From Bifiguratus adelaidae (Eukaryota > Mucoromycota > Endogonomycetes > Endogonales): a stretch of 64,000 bases of DNA. Location of the stretch: NCBI GenBank assembly GCA_002261195.1, contig MVBO01000073.1, positions 1-64,000 of the forward strand, written 5' to 3'. Below, in pieces: positions 33,694 through 48,062 of this stretch. Under the pieces are notes generated by a model, which was given only the letters and a program-made list of their open reading frames with translations, had not been told where the DNA came from and ran no database searches. Made by a program: the position numbers and the translations under genes. The first letter of the stretch is position 1, and each line of letters starts with the position of its first letter.

Positions 33694-36521
33694 ATGTTGC
33701 GCCATGGGACAGCATGGCGGGCAGTGGAACACGCATGTTGCAGGTCAAGCATATGGCAGAAGCCAAGGCCAATGGCATGGAGCGCGCAGCCGTCCATAGT
33801 GTCACAAATAGCGGGATATCGGTCATTGTCGGCAGCTGGCTTTAGTCTCCCCGGATCGGTTTTAGCAGCGCAACGACACAGCGGCTATGACGCAACTACG
33901 TCCACTTTGTCAAGGCAAGGCAACCTTTTCTATTATTTAAGTCGGCGCGCTTTCCACAGTACAAGGCCTCGTTGCGATACCAAACCGTTGAACCCGACAG
34001 TCAACTCAGCTAAAGCAAAGTCACTGCCTACCTCCAAACCTCAGTCACCCTCGCTTGGAGTGAATCCTGCACCAGGGCCAGATGCACCTCCCCGAGCCAA
34101 TGATTGGGCTATCATCAAGCAGTTGATGAAGCACGTTTGGCCCAAGGATGCCTGGGGTGTGAAAGCACGAGTGATCATTGCGCTCTCTTTACTCGTGGGC
34201 GGAAAGGTAATGCAAATATATGTAGGCCATCTCATGCTGACATGTTTTTGTAGGTACTCAATGTTCAAGTTCCGTTCTTCTTCAAGAACATTGTTGATTC
34301 CTTGAATATGGAGATCCCACCTGATGCGACTATATGGGCTGTTTGCGGAGCTGTGCTCGTTGGATGTGAGTGATCATACCAAGTCTCTCGATATGGGTCC
34401 TAATCGCGCGTTCAGACGGTCTCGCCAGGATCGGTGCCTCTGCTTTTCAAGAGCTGCGAAATGCAGTCTTTGCCAGCGTTGCTCAAAAAGCGATTCGTTC
34501 GGTAGCACGTAACGTGTTTTATCACCTGCATCAGCTAGACATGAACTTCCATCTGACCAGACAAACGGGAGGGCTCAATCGAGCTATTGATCGAGGTACA
34601 AAGTAGGTCTTCCCCAACAACTTTGAGAAGCGAGGTTGACGAGTGTATTTCTGTAGAGGCATTTCATTCTTGCTCTCGTCCATGGTCTTCCACATTTTGC
34701 CGACGGCACTGGAAATCACGATGGTGTGCAGCATCTTGGTAAGTCACATCGTTGGTGTGGAATAGCTTCCGTATACTCAATTACGACTTCGTTAGGCTTA
34801 CAAATTCGGACCACAATATGCTCTGGTGACTTTGGGCACAATGTTGACGTATGGTGCGTTCACGATTATCACAACATCTTGGCGGTGAGTTGCATCCGAT
34901 GAAATTTTGGGGATGTTTTCGTGCTTATGTATTGACAGGACAAAGTTTCGACGGCAAGCTAACGCAGCAGATAATGAAGCTGCCACTAAGGCTGTTGACT
35001 CCCTCATCAACTTTGAAGCAGTCAAGGTATCTAGAATCTGGCTTCATTCTATTCCGGCTCTACAGATCGTTCTGACCTGTTCGCTTTTTAGTATTTTAAC
35101 AATGAAAAGTACGAAACCGAACAATACGACAAAGCGCTTCAGAAATACGAGCAATCCTCTATCAAAATCTCTACAAGTCTTGCTTTCCTGAATGCTGGAC
35201 AGAATATCATCTTCAGCAGCGCTTTGACCTTGATTATGTATCTAACGGCTAAAGGGGTACTTGCCGGTATGTACAAGTCAGTGACCCACTCCATAGTGTA
35301 TCTTTTTGACGTTCGGTCCTTGTTTAGGAACCCTAACGGTCGGAGACGTGGTCATGGTCAATCAGCTTGTCTTCCAATTATCAGTTCCGCTAAACTTCTT
35401 GGGCTCGGTATATCGGGAATTGCGGCAAAGTTTGATCGACATGGACACACTTTTCAGCCTAGAAAATCAACATGCCCACATACAGGACGCACCTGACGCT
35501 AAAGAACTTGTACTGGGGGGTACGAGCAACATTGTCTTTGACAACGTTACCTTTGGTTATCATCCGGATCGACCTATCCTCAAAAACGTTAGCTTTACCG
35601 TGCCTCAGGGAAAGAAGATAGCGCTAGTTGGTCCTAGTGGATGCGGGTAAGTGTGTCATGAGAATTTTGATTTGCATTTGACCTAACTCTTCCAAAGTAA
35701 ATCCACCATCATGCGCTTGTTGTTCCGATTCTATGACCCTCAGCAGGGCAGAATCACCGTGGATGGCCAGGATATAACTAAGGTGACCTTGGAAAGCTTG
35801 AGAAAGAGCATTGGTGTCGTACCTCAGGTAAGCTGGCTTTCCTTGGGTCGTGAACCCAATTTTACTTTTGGACATAGGATACAACGCTATTCAACAGTAC
35901 CATCTATCACAACATTACTTATGGTAGAATCGATGCAGACAAGGAGGAGGTCGAGGCAGCAGCCAATAAGGCAAAGATACACGATGTCATTACCGGTTTG
36001 CCCGACGGTTACAACACCAAGGTTGGTGAACGCGGTCTGATGCTGTCCGGTAAGTTCGAAATTCGCAAAACCGGACTTTTGCTTACAAGGTTTCACTCTC
36101 AGGTGGAGAAAAACAGCGTGTGTCATTAGCCCGAACAATCCTCAAAAATCCACCCATTCTGCTTTTCGATGAAGCTACCTCCGCCCTAGACACTCACACC
36201 GAGCAAAATCTGTTGGCAAACATTAGGAGCGTGCTCAAGGATAGCGGTGCTACCAGTGTACATATAGCGCACAGGTTAAGAACTGTGGCAGACGCAGGTA
36301 CGTGTGCCCTGGGCAAAGATGGATGAACCGCGTTTAATTCTCTCATAGATGAAATTATCGTGTTGAAGGACGGCCATATTGTCGAACGAGGTCGTCACGA
36401 GGATCTACTAAAGCCTGATGCTCCGGTCGGCATATATCGCGACATGTGGATCACACAAGAGACAACAGAGCCGTACCTGGGAATGGACGACGTGGATGGC
36501 TTTGATGAAAAGCGCGCGTAG
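33694..36521 (+). CDS. ATM1: Mitochondrial ABC transporter Atm1/ABCB7
   Basis: A half-size ABC exporter of the inner mitochondrial membrane, needed for cytosolic iron-sulfur protein assembly and thought to export a glutathione-linked sulfur species. The Arg-rich N-terminus ([13 protein letters not shown]...FHSTRPRC) fits a presequence. The membrane domain has [34 protein letters not shown] and [16 protein letters not shown], all typical of Atm1. The nucleotide-binding domain has Walker A GPSGCGKST (split by an intron after GCG at about 35647), signature LSGGEKQRV, Walker [13 protein letters not shown] and HIAHRL. About ten short introns. The first ATG in frame is 33694; the 5' side is shared with the divergent PTH1-like gene. 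Confidence 0.94.
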
Positions 36522-37010
36522 ACATTGCGTCGTATACCCAAACGCTTTATAGAACCTCTATTGACATATACACTGTTCGAAGCGATCGCTTTATCTTAAC
36601 TATCCGCGTGAATCATCTAAAGGCAAAAGCTAATGTCAGCCAACATGTATGCGAAATAATCCTTGGGTGCATACGCCCAAAGACATTGTCAAGAAACGCG
36701 AGATCAGACAAGTGATTCTATGGTAATGTTGTTTTTCCACATATAAACAACGCACTACAGTGCAATACGTTGCTACTCATCAGAGTGGTGGTACATTGTG
36801 TCATCATTTCCATCCCCGTGGATCTTCAGACTTACCTTGGACTGAATGTTGCAAAGGCTCTCTGTGAAACCTCACCGCGTTTAAACATACAATTTGCCTA
36901 CGTCATCTTTTACATAATGAATTAATTTTCCAGGTTGGCTGGGTACTTCCCAAGCCATCCAACGCTTTGTGGATTCCTCCTTTCGTTTTCATCCGTTGGC
37001 ATATCATAAG
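36522..37010. other. Intergenic region and 5' leader of the eL34 gene
   Basis: This 489-bp stretch holds the ATM1 3' end and the promoter of the ribosomal protein gene. A pyrimidine-rich segment lies just before the presumed 5' UTR exon (about 36974-36992). No open frame of interest is seen. Confidence 0.4.
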
Positions 37011-37335
37011 GTGAGTGAAGCATCCATTGGATAAGCGAGGGGAATCATGTCGGAAAGAGGGTGGATGCATCTGTCGTGCATATAGACGCTTGAGGTTGGC
37101 AGGATGCGTCCTTAGATGGTGTGGCTTGGGCTACTGCGAGATGACTTGTCGCGGCATTAGGGATGTGCTATACCATGGTGCAATCGTGCGGTTTGAGTAC
37201 AGCTGGCAGATTTGACAGCTGGCAAAGGCACGACAGGATTGTATCGGACATCAAGGTGGCAAAAGCCTTGTTTGAGATTGGAGTTAGAGGGATTCATCTG
37301 GACTTGCAACTCAGTATTATTCTTTGCATTTACAG
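37011..37335 (+). other. Probable 5' UTR intron of the eL34 gene
   Basis: A GTGAGT donor at 37011 and a CATTTACAG acceptor at 37335 lie just before the eL34 start codon at 37340. The 325-nt length is greater than most coding introns here, and leader introns are common in fungal ribosomal protein genes. The call rests on the splice-site consensus and position only. Confidence 0.5.
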
Positions 37336-37339
37336 CACA

Positions 37340-37830
37340 ATGGTTCAACGTGTGCACTACAGACGTCGTCTCTCGTACAATACCCGCTCCAACCGCAACA
37401 GAATCATCAAGACTCCTGGTAAGCGACATACCTCTGATCTGGCAACTTGCTCGATCAGGTCAACATAACTGTGTACTGATCTTGTCTGTATAGGCGGTGA
37501 GCTTAGGTACCAACACCAAAAGAAGCGTGGTACTGCCCCCAAGTGCGGAGACTGCCACGTTGCTCTCCCTGGTGTAAGTGTCACGTCCATTTGTTGTGGA
37601 CTTGCAATCTTCGCTTCAGTGATTGACGTCGCTACCTTTAGATTCCTGCCCTTCGTCCCCGGGAGTATGCCAACATCTCCAAGCGCCAAAAGACTGTCTC
37701 CCGTGCTTACGGTGGATCTCGATGCTCTCACTGCGTTCGCAACCGTATTGTGCGCGCTTTCTTGATTGAAGAGCAAAAGATTGTGAAGCGTGTCCTCAAG
37801 TCTCAGAGCAAGGAGGTTGGCAAGAAATAA
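37340..37830 (+). CDS. RPL34: 60S ribosomal protein L34 (eL34)
   Basis: A structural protein of the large ribosomal subunit. Three coding exons give [20 protein letters not shown], then [58 protein letters not shown] and [17 protein letters not shown], ending SKEVGKK. The zinc-binding pattern C-X2-C (CGDC) and C-X2-C (CSHC) is intact. Introns lie within the Gly codon after KTP (about 37419-37493) and after VALPG (about 37573-37641). Length is about 115 residues, the family norm. A long unrelated open frame runs antisense through the whole gene. Confidence 0.96.
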
Positions 37831-38835
37831 GCCAACGTGCTTTGTACCGTTACGCACAATAAAAAGCATATATCTCTGTAAGATGTCCTCACGGTCGTCG
37901 TCAGGCGTATCATGTACGATGTGAACTGTATGGCGTGCCATGAGCGGGAGCGGTCTTAGACTATGGCGATGATTGATCTTGACCGGTGTTTCGTGGCCCT
38001 CGGATTTTCTCGATGAAACAAATGTTACCAAAGATGCTTTGGGAAATGGTGCGCAGAGCAATGTGTTGAAAGTTATAGAGAGAGTGAGATTGAGTCTATT
38101 GGTGAATGGTTCCCTTGTGCGTCGGAGTATGTTATTGTAAGCAATTGAGTGACAGCAACCTTCTCCAACAACTCTAAGCATGTTCTCGATCAGTTGAGGC
38201 TCTTACCTTCATTGTACTATTGTCATGAATACTTGGCAATGCCAAAATTTCGTCTGAGTGACTGAGCTTTCATTAAGCACGTGAATAGTGGTCATTGCTC
38301 CGGCACCAGTTGAGTCAAATGTGGGCAGGGATGTCACCATCATCCCTGTATCGGAGAGACAAGTAAGATTAACATTAACCCGCACATCTGATGTAGGGTC
38401 CTACTGCCGGGGCCTTTCCAGAACGAGCATTCCGGCCGCCTGATAGTCCAGCAAAGGCACGTTGCCCTTCAGACAACTGTAACGGCTACTACCAGAGTGC
38501 GTCATTACCGCTCGAAAACCGAGACAGGGCCAAGTCTCGTTCCGGAGGGGAGAAACGATGACCCTGTCAATAGTGCCATTTAGGGCTTGACGGGAACACC
38601 TTGGAATCGCGGGGACAGGCGGAATACTGAATTTGGGAATTGATGTCAGCGAAGTTACTAGCTTCGGCACCAAGCTCGTACCGAGCATTGCTGCTTTAAC
38701 TTGGAATTGCCCTAATTTTCCCAGGCTGTACAGAGCCTATTGCCCCACTAGTTGCCTTTTCAAGACATGTTTGACCTGCTATAAATTGGCGTGCGATCGT
38801 TCATTTCAGCTGGATTATAACCGAGAATCTCAGCG
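37831..38835. other. Intergenic region with the alpha-glucosidase promoter
   Basis: This 1-kb gap separates the eL34 gene from the secreted alpha-glucosidase. It contains the eL34 3' UTR and, presumably, a long regulated promoter. A GC-richer segment at about 38400-38630 carries several CGG/CCG triplets, but no spacing that I can name as a known regulator site. Only the TATA element listed separately is convincing. Confidence 0.4.
38780..38786 (+). promoter_or_regulatory. TATA box of the alpha-glucosidase gene
   Basis: TATAAAT lies 50 bp before the start codon at 38836, in a sensible position for a regulated secreted-enzyme gene. Confidence 0.6.
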
Positions 38836-42291
<3,456 letters not shown>

Positions 42292-42553
42292 GAACTGTCA
42301 CATATGTACTTAACATGTCAATCTCTGTACATTTGTGTGGATTTAAAGAGAGAATAAGCATCTTCTGGATGATCTGTAACTTCGATACGTTATTGCGTCT
42401 GTTACGCAGGATTAAACGGGAACGGGAATATAGTGACCTTGCTCAAAGGCATCCTATGATCCACCCAACCAAAACCCGTGCGCCCTCACGTGAGCTGGAC
42501 TGTCTGGCGTTTGACTCAAAATTTTCGAGCTTTCGTTGGTGCACTAGACAAAC

Positions 42554-43127
42554 ATGAGCGACTATGGATCATACAGCTTGGGAGGTGCAGGTGGAGAACA
42601 CTCCAATTCCAGCGGGGTAGGTAAAATGTTGCACGTCAATGTAGCCGATGGGATAGAGTCTGACTAGATTTGCAACGATTTAGGGAGGTGACAAGAAGCA
42701 ACAAGTCATGGACCAAGTTCGGAGTGAACTCGCTCTTGCCAATGCCCAAGAACTAATAAACGTAAGTCTTGTGCTTGTTACGCATGCATCAAAGCTGTTT
42801 GCGGCTGCGCAGCCATAAGCTTCCCGTTACATATGAGACACTTTTGCGAAACGATCTGGTTCTCACTTCATTGTTTCTCGCATTTCCTTCAGAAAATCAA
42901 CGAAAAGTGCTATGAGAAGTGCGTCCCCAAGCCCGGATCAAGCTTGTCAAGCGGCGATCAGGTAAGACTTCAATGAGCACCCAGGAAACAACAGTATTCA
43001 TGCGGTGTCATAGACTTGCCTTTCTCGATGCATGGACCGATATATGGAGGCATGGAACGTTGTCTCTCGAGCATACGTTAGCCGTATCCAGAGGGAGCAA
43101 CAATCAGGTGGCATGGGATCCTTGTAA
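42554..43127 (+). CDS. TIM13: Mitochondrial intermembrane-space chaperone Tim13
   Basis: Four exons (42554-42616, 42684-42761, 42893-42961, 43014-43127) give exactly 107 residues. The twin CX3C motifs that form the intramolecular disulfides are CYEKC and [25 protein letters not shown] before them and [20 protein letters not shown] after match Tim13, which works in a hexamer with Tim8 to escort hydrophobic precursors across the intermembrane space. A short Gly/Ser-rich N-terminus precedes them ([14 protein letters not shown]). Import via Mia40 is expected from the family. Confidence 0.93.
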
Positions 43128-43326
43128 AGATGACACATTATCTCCTTCTTCCACATATAAAGTGGCTTTCAATAGACTTCCAGTTGAGAATGCTGGTTGA
43201 CTCGGTGGATTTCCTGCATTGCATTATGGGCTGTATGAAACTCCATAAAGGCAAGACCGAGCATGAATAAGGTCAAGTCTCGTCAATTACATATATTTTG
43301 GATTAACCTGTACAACGCAAGCCAAA

Positions 43327-43725
43327 TCATTGTTTGCCTAATTGCTGATTAGCAGCATCTTGCTTCATTTGACCTTCACGCTTCTTGTCTGGGTCGGACG
43401 ACATTTGCATGACTTTTCCGCGCAACTTGTCGAGATGAGGATGAGCAGTGTCAACGTTGGCTCCAGCGGTATTGGACTCATTTCCGGCAGCACCGCCGAG
43501 GTTGTCGTTTCCCAATCCTCCGGGTCCTTGGTTGGTGTTGCTGTTATCCTCAGGACCGCCTTGTACGCCGAATCCAGTGTCGGGCCCTTGATTGTATTGA
43601 GCTCCACCTTGAACACCGTAGCCTTCGTAACTACCGGGAACATTACCAGTAGAGAGTTGAGGGCCTGCAGGGGCATAACCTTGGCCTTGCATATCGTTGT
43701 CTCTAGTATTGTTAAAATTGGACAT
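43327..43725 (-). CDS. Small hydrophilic Gly/Asn/Gln-rich protein
   Basis: A single-exon frame of 132 residues starts MSNFNNTRDNDMQGQGYAP and ends DAANQQLGKQ. It is disordered and rich in Gly, Asn, Gln and Pro. A short charged C-terminal segment (HLDKLRGKVMQMSSDPDKKR) is the only part that looks conserved. It has no membrane segment or signal peptide. Small hydrophilic proteins like this in fungi are often stress-induced, but the family is not one I can name. A good TATA element on the same strand 41 bp upstream supports the start at 43725 rather than the upstream in-frame ATG at 43836. Confidence 0.65.
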   Translation of the reverse strand: MSNFNNTRDNDMQGQGYAPAGPQLSTGNVPGSYEGYGVQGGAQYNQGPDTGFGVQGGPEDNSNTNQGPGGLGNDNLGGAAGNESNTAGANVDTAHPHLDKLRGKVMQMSSDPDKKREGQMKQDAANQQLGKQ

Positions 43726-43765
43726 GCTGAAAGTGAATACAGAACATGCGTGTTGCTTCAATCCC

Positions 43766-43772
43766 TTATATA
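43766..43772 (-). promoter_or_regulatory. TATA box of the small hydrophilic protein gene
   Basis: TATATAA on the minus strand lies 41 bp upstream of the ATG at 43725. The in-frame ATG at 43836 lies upstream of it, which argues for the shorter protein. Confidence 0.6.
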
Positions 43773-43876
43773 CCGAATTCTGAAGACGACAGAAGCTGTC
43801 ATCATGATGCATTGTACTAAATGACGTTGTTTTCATTCATTCATTCATGCAAAACCCATAACAGGAAACAGCGCGA

Positions 43877-44005
43877 ATGGATGAATCGGACAAAATTGGA
43901 CAAAATGTCGCACCCGACGTCGCAGGAACAGGAGCAGAACACGTCTATTTCTCTCCGTATGCTGTAGACAGGTTGGGAAAACAAGTCAGGAGGCATTTAT
44001 ATTGA
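43877..44005 (+). other. Upstream ORF directly abutting the MFS start codon
   Basis: A 42-residue open frame (MDESDKIGQNVAPDV..., ending RRHLY) starts with ATG at 43877. Its TGA (44003-44005) is followed at once by the ATG at 44006 of the transporter frame. It could be a regulatory upstream ORF in the transporter leader. If translation instead begins at the in-frame ATG at 44054, the spacing is 48 nt. No homology is recognised. Confidence 0.35.
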
Positions 44006-45559
44006 ATGCAAGTGACTTCTCACTTGCACGCTTTGACCAGTGCCTTCGGTGATATGGAGTTAGCCGAGAGATATGAAACAGCCCTGGATGACGCTTCCGT
44101 TGCGGTATCCGGGCGCTTGCAGCCAGTGTCACGTAACAGACAGCTCGCGATTCTATTGATCACTTTTCTCGCCGTAGTGCAAACGATAGGGTTGAATCAA
44201 GCTTACGGTGTGTTCCAGAACTACTACGTGGATGCAAGCGGCAGCTCTGCTTCCATCATATCTCCATCCCAAGCCCAGAATAAGGCATTGATTGCCTTCG
44301 TAGGAACACTTGGGTATGGCTTGACATGGGAAGGAAGCATCTTTGTGAGTCCTCTCATGGCAAGAACCAAGGACTTCAAATGGATTACCGTGCCGGGAGC
44401 AATCTTGATGTCAGCTGGATATGCCTTGGCCGGTTCGAGCACACAGGTACATACATACCTTTTGAAACAAATGTCCAAAGACTTATTACGAGGATTTCTT
44501 TAGCTATGGCATCTTGCTCTTACACAGGGTCTCATTTTTGGCATCGGAGGTTCAATGGTCTACTTTCCCGCATTGTCGGTTGCGCCAGAATACTTTGAAA
44601 GACGTCGTGGCGCTGCAATGGGCTTCATCTTGTCGGGTACGTGATCTGATGACGTTTAACGGACATTGAGTGAATGAGTTTGTTCCTCCACAACTTAGGC
44701 GCAGGTATGGGTGGATTGATCTGGTCTCCTGTCGCAGGGCTCCTTCTGGATCGGCTCGGTGCTCGCTGGGCTCTTCGAACGATCGGACTTCTCAACCTTG
44801 CCATTTCGCTGCCTATTGCCCTTTGCGCTGTCCCTTCACGCTATACCGTGTGGCGTCCAACGCTGGTGAATGTGAACATTGCACGGAAACCAGCCTTTAT
44901 ACTTCAATCTGTGGCGGCATGTCTGCAAGCATCCGGAAACGCGATACCCTTGAATTTCGTGCCCGCGTTCTCCGTTGCGCTAGGCTACAGTGCTGGCTTC
45001 GGAGCCATCCTCCTTTCGGTGAGCAATGGTGTGAATTCTGTGAGCCGGATCTTTATGGGACTGGTGGGCGACTCGGTCGGGAGGCAAAACACCATCATCA
45101 TCAATTCAATTGGAGCAGCGCTCAGTGTGTTAGTCTTGTGGTTCCTTACGGTCACCAGTGGAGCAAACGGTCTTTGGATTGCATTTGTGATCCTTTATGG
45201 CATATTGGCTGGGGGTAAGCTGGATGATAAGTTTGCGGTGCAGAGTTACCAACTGTGCCTCCAAAGGTTACAATGAACTGTTCCCAACCACAGTGGCCGA
45301 AGTGTTTGGCACACAGGCTTATGCATCTGTCAACGGATTTTTATACTTTGTTCGAGGGGTTGGTGTCCTTTTTGGCTCGCCAGTGGCAGGTGCCATTGTC
45401 CGTCGCTCACCTACTGATTCAAGTGGATCAACCAGCTTTCATGATTTTAAATGGCTTGTTTGGTACAACGGTCTGCTATTGTTGGTCACCGGTGTCTGTG
45501 TAATGGGCGTGCGCGGATTTGATGCTTTGGAAAAAGGTAGATTTCAATGGAAAGCGTGA
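44006..45559 (+). CDS. MFS transporter, monocarboxylate-porter (MCT-like) family
   Basis: A plasma-membrane permease with about 12 membrane helices. Helix 1 region is LAILLITFLAVVQTIGLNQA followed by YGVFQNYY, the fungal MCT-like signature. GLIFGIGGSMVYFPALSVAP and EYFERRRGAAMGFILSGAGM form the typical helix 4-5 part. The second half starts NIARKPAFILQSVAACLQAS, followed by SRIFMGLVGDSVGRQNTIII and NGFLYFVRGVGVLFGSPVAG. Introns at about 44446-44517, 44635-44698 and 45214-45268. A later start at 44054 (MELAERYETALDD) is possible. Substrates in this family range from monocarboxylates to riboflavin, and it is not a sugar-porter type, so the flanking glucosidase genes do not define its cargo. Confidence 0.88.
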
Positions 45560-45669
45560 TGTACATGGATGTTATATGGGCTCTCAGTAGACGAACCTTT
45601 ATTGAATTGAACGTTCTGATATTCTACGTCAATCACGTTTATATATCCGCGAGACTTGTGACAGAATAG

Positions 45670-48017
45670 ATCAGTTAACTGATTCGCTAGCGTCCTTTTC
45701 TTAGGTATAGAGGCATTAACGCCACTGATACTCAGGATTGATCGATTGTAAGACCACGAAGTCAAGTTTGCGGCATTCAGCATCACTTTGGAAGGGTGTA
45801 TTGCCACGCCCAAGGTTGTGATATTGGCAAGATTTGACTTTCGGGATGACCAAAGTTTCCGGAGACTGTGAGCGTTCCACTCGCAATAGCGTAATTAATC
45901 AGCGACGTGCCTTTCTGTTTTATCGATTCAACGTTGCCCAATTAGAGACTACCTTGGGCTGTACTATTCAAGCTTAGCGCAACAAGAAACTCAGAAGGAT
46001 TCTGTCGTGATTGCTCGATTGAGTAGGAGGGCTGTTGCATGGGCGAGATGTAGCCTCCAAGGATACCAACATTTATGTGACCCAAAGTAGCAGACAGTGT
46101 GACATTCCGGCCAGCTGGGTAAGTCAAGGCTTCTTGCATATCCAATCGTATCACTTTTCATTTTTAATGTTGCCGAGGACCACTCTGTTTACAGTGGTAG
46201 CATTTCGTTCCAAGACAGGAGTGTCCAGGATGGCCTTGCCGACCAAAAATTTGGCGATCAGTAGCAAATAGAGATCGATCATCTGGCCGCTGAAAGAAGA
46301 GCGGATTAATGATCACACTGCCAATAGTGCAAGAAATCCAAATCCAAATTTCTCGTGAGCGGATGGAGCCAAAAGATGGAAGTCCAGATAACGACATACC
46401 GAGAAGATCCTCCAGGTGAGTATACCAGTATGGCAGAAGACTCTAGCGGATAGCCATAGCTATACGAGACGCTTCTGCCACTGAAGGCCAACGGAATGCT
46501 TCCTAAGGTACAGCTCCTATTACCTGAACCAAAAATGTGTCAATATCAAAAACGTAGTAGACATTGAGAGACGCCTAGAGTTACATTATTGTTTCCGTAG
46601 AATGGGCAGAATGCGCTCAATTGCATCCACGATGGCAAAATTCTTCAGTTGTGTCCACAATGAAACAAAACGTACCATATAGAACAGTCAGAATCCAAAC
46701 GTAACCGAATATTAACCTGTAACTCACAGCACCAACAATGGGAATACCAAAGAGCTGGGATTGCAAAACTCCGGTGATCGAGAAGTACAGGTAATAGGCT
46801 CTATATCACCCGACCACGTACTCAACTTCTGAAGTTCACATAGCCCTGGCGACCTACGCAGAGGTATTAGTATCAAGCTCTCCTTTGATTTCATTACTTA
46901 CTTTGATGGAATCCAAAGCTCCAATACGGCATCATCACCGGTTTGCCATTCAAATCAAGATACTGAGTTACCACAGTTTGAGGAGTTTGGTATCCGGCAT
47001 AGAAGTAAAAGTCGAAAACTCCACCAATCATCTTGTAAGGATGAGCTGTTTCGGCGGTAAATATCCACGCAATTGCCATTCGTTAAGTAGACTCCATGAG
47101 AGCAAGGTCCTGTCAAACAGTGTTAGATGCTCTGCCCTCACGGTGACATACAAACTTCGCTATCTAAATTGCCATCGCTGTGCCGATGCTCGAGGTAAAA
47201 GGGATGGAGTATCGTAGCTATTAGACAACTTTAGACAAATCAGCGAATTTAATGCCCAAGGTAGTGCAACTTGCATGATTGTATCAATTGGAGTTCCGTA
47301 TCCCGAGAAAAAAGTGTTGGAGTGCATTCTATGGATCAAGTCGCAGCGGGGCAATGACTACCAGTGATTGAGACCTTGAGAAACCTGACCCGAACCGCTT
47401 CTTATCTTACCCATGCCCGTAAACGTTGGCATTTTCGAGCAGGAATGAAGCCAACTGTAGATACTGATTCTCGAACATGACATCACATCCCTTTGTGCTG
47501 AACAGAACCTCATCATTCAATGCACGCGAAACCGTGAACGAGAAGCGATTTCTCTCCCACCTAAGCTTCAGAGTGGAAGTATTTCCGCTGACGCAGTCCC
47601 CAAGGTGAGAAACAGAGAACTAGGTATCTGAACTGTTGTTGCGCGGCATCATAAAGTTTGAAGGCAATCGCAATGAGCGTTTACTCCCTCGGTACAATAG
47701 TTACAAGCACCTTCACGTGCAGACGGTCATTGGCTTCTCGTAGTCGACTTGCAACTTCAAATTGGCGATATCTACGCCGTATATGTTGCAGGGCAGTCCA
47801 ATCACTTCAAGGGGATGTCGTAAGACCACACGACGTCCCGGAAATATGCGTGACTGTAAAGTTTTGAGCTTTCTATCCGCAACAAGCAAAGCTTAATGTC
47901 ACCTTGGTAGCCTTGACATGTGGGATTGGACGATGATGACCGAGACACAAGAGCGAGAGCTGCAGAGGTTACTGTGACAATAATAGACATCACAACGAGG
48001 CGGCGAGTCCACTTCAT
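45670..48017 (-). pseudogene. Decayed GH31 alpha-glucosidase paralogue lacking its catalytic core
   Basis: Reading leftward from 48017, a signal-anchor start (MKWTRRLVVMSIIVTVTSAA) is followed by scattered matches to the intact gene at 38.8-42.3 kb. These are [107 protein letters not shown] and IHPSKVMLN. They fall in different frames and are broken by stops. Between FGFHQ (about 46900) and FSITGVLQ (about 46790) only about 100 nt remain, where the intact gene has about 1.25 kb. Both catalytic Asp codons are therefore gone. It cannot encode an active enzyme. Confidence 0.9.
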
Positions 48018-48050
48018 CGTTGGTATCGCTTTATCGGCCTGCTGACGCGA

Positions 48051-48062
48051 ATATATATATAT
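48051..48062. repeat. (AT)6 tract / TATA remnant upstream of the GH31 pseudogene
   Basis: A perfect AT run lies 34-45 bp upstream of the pseudogene's start codon. It is probably the relic TATA region of its promoter. Confidence 0.5.
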
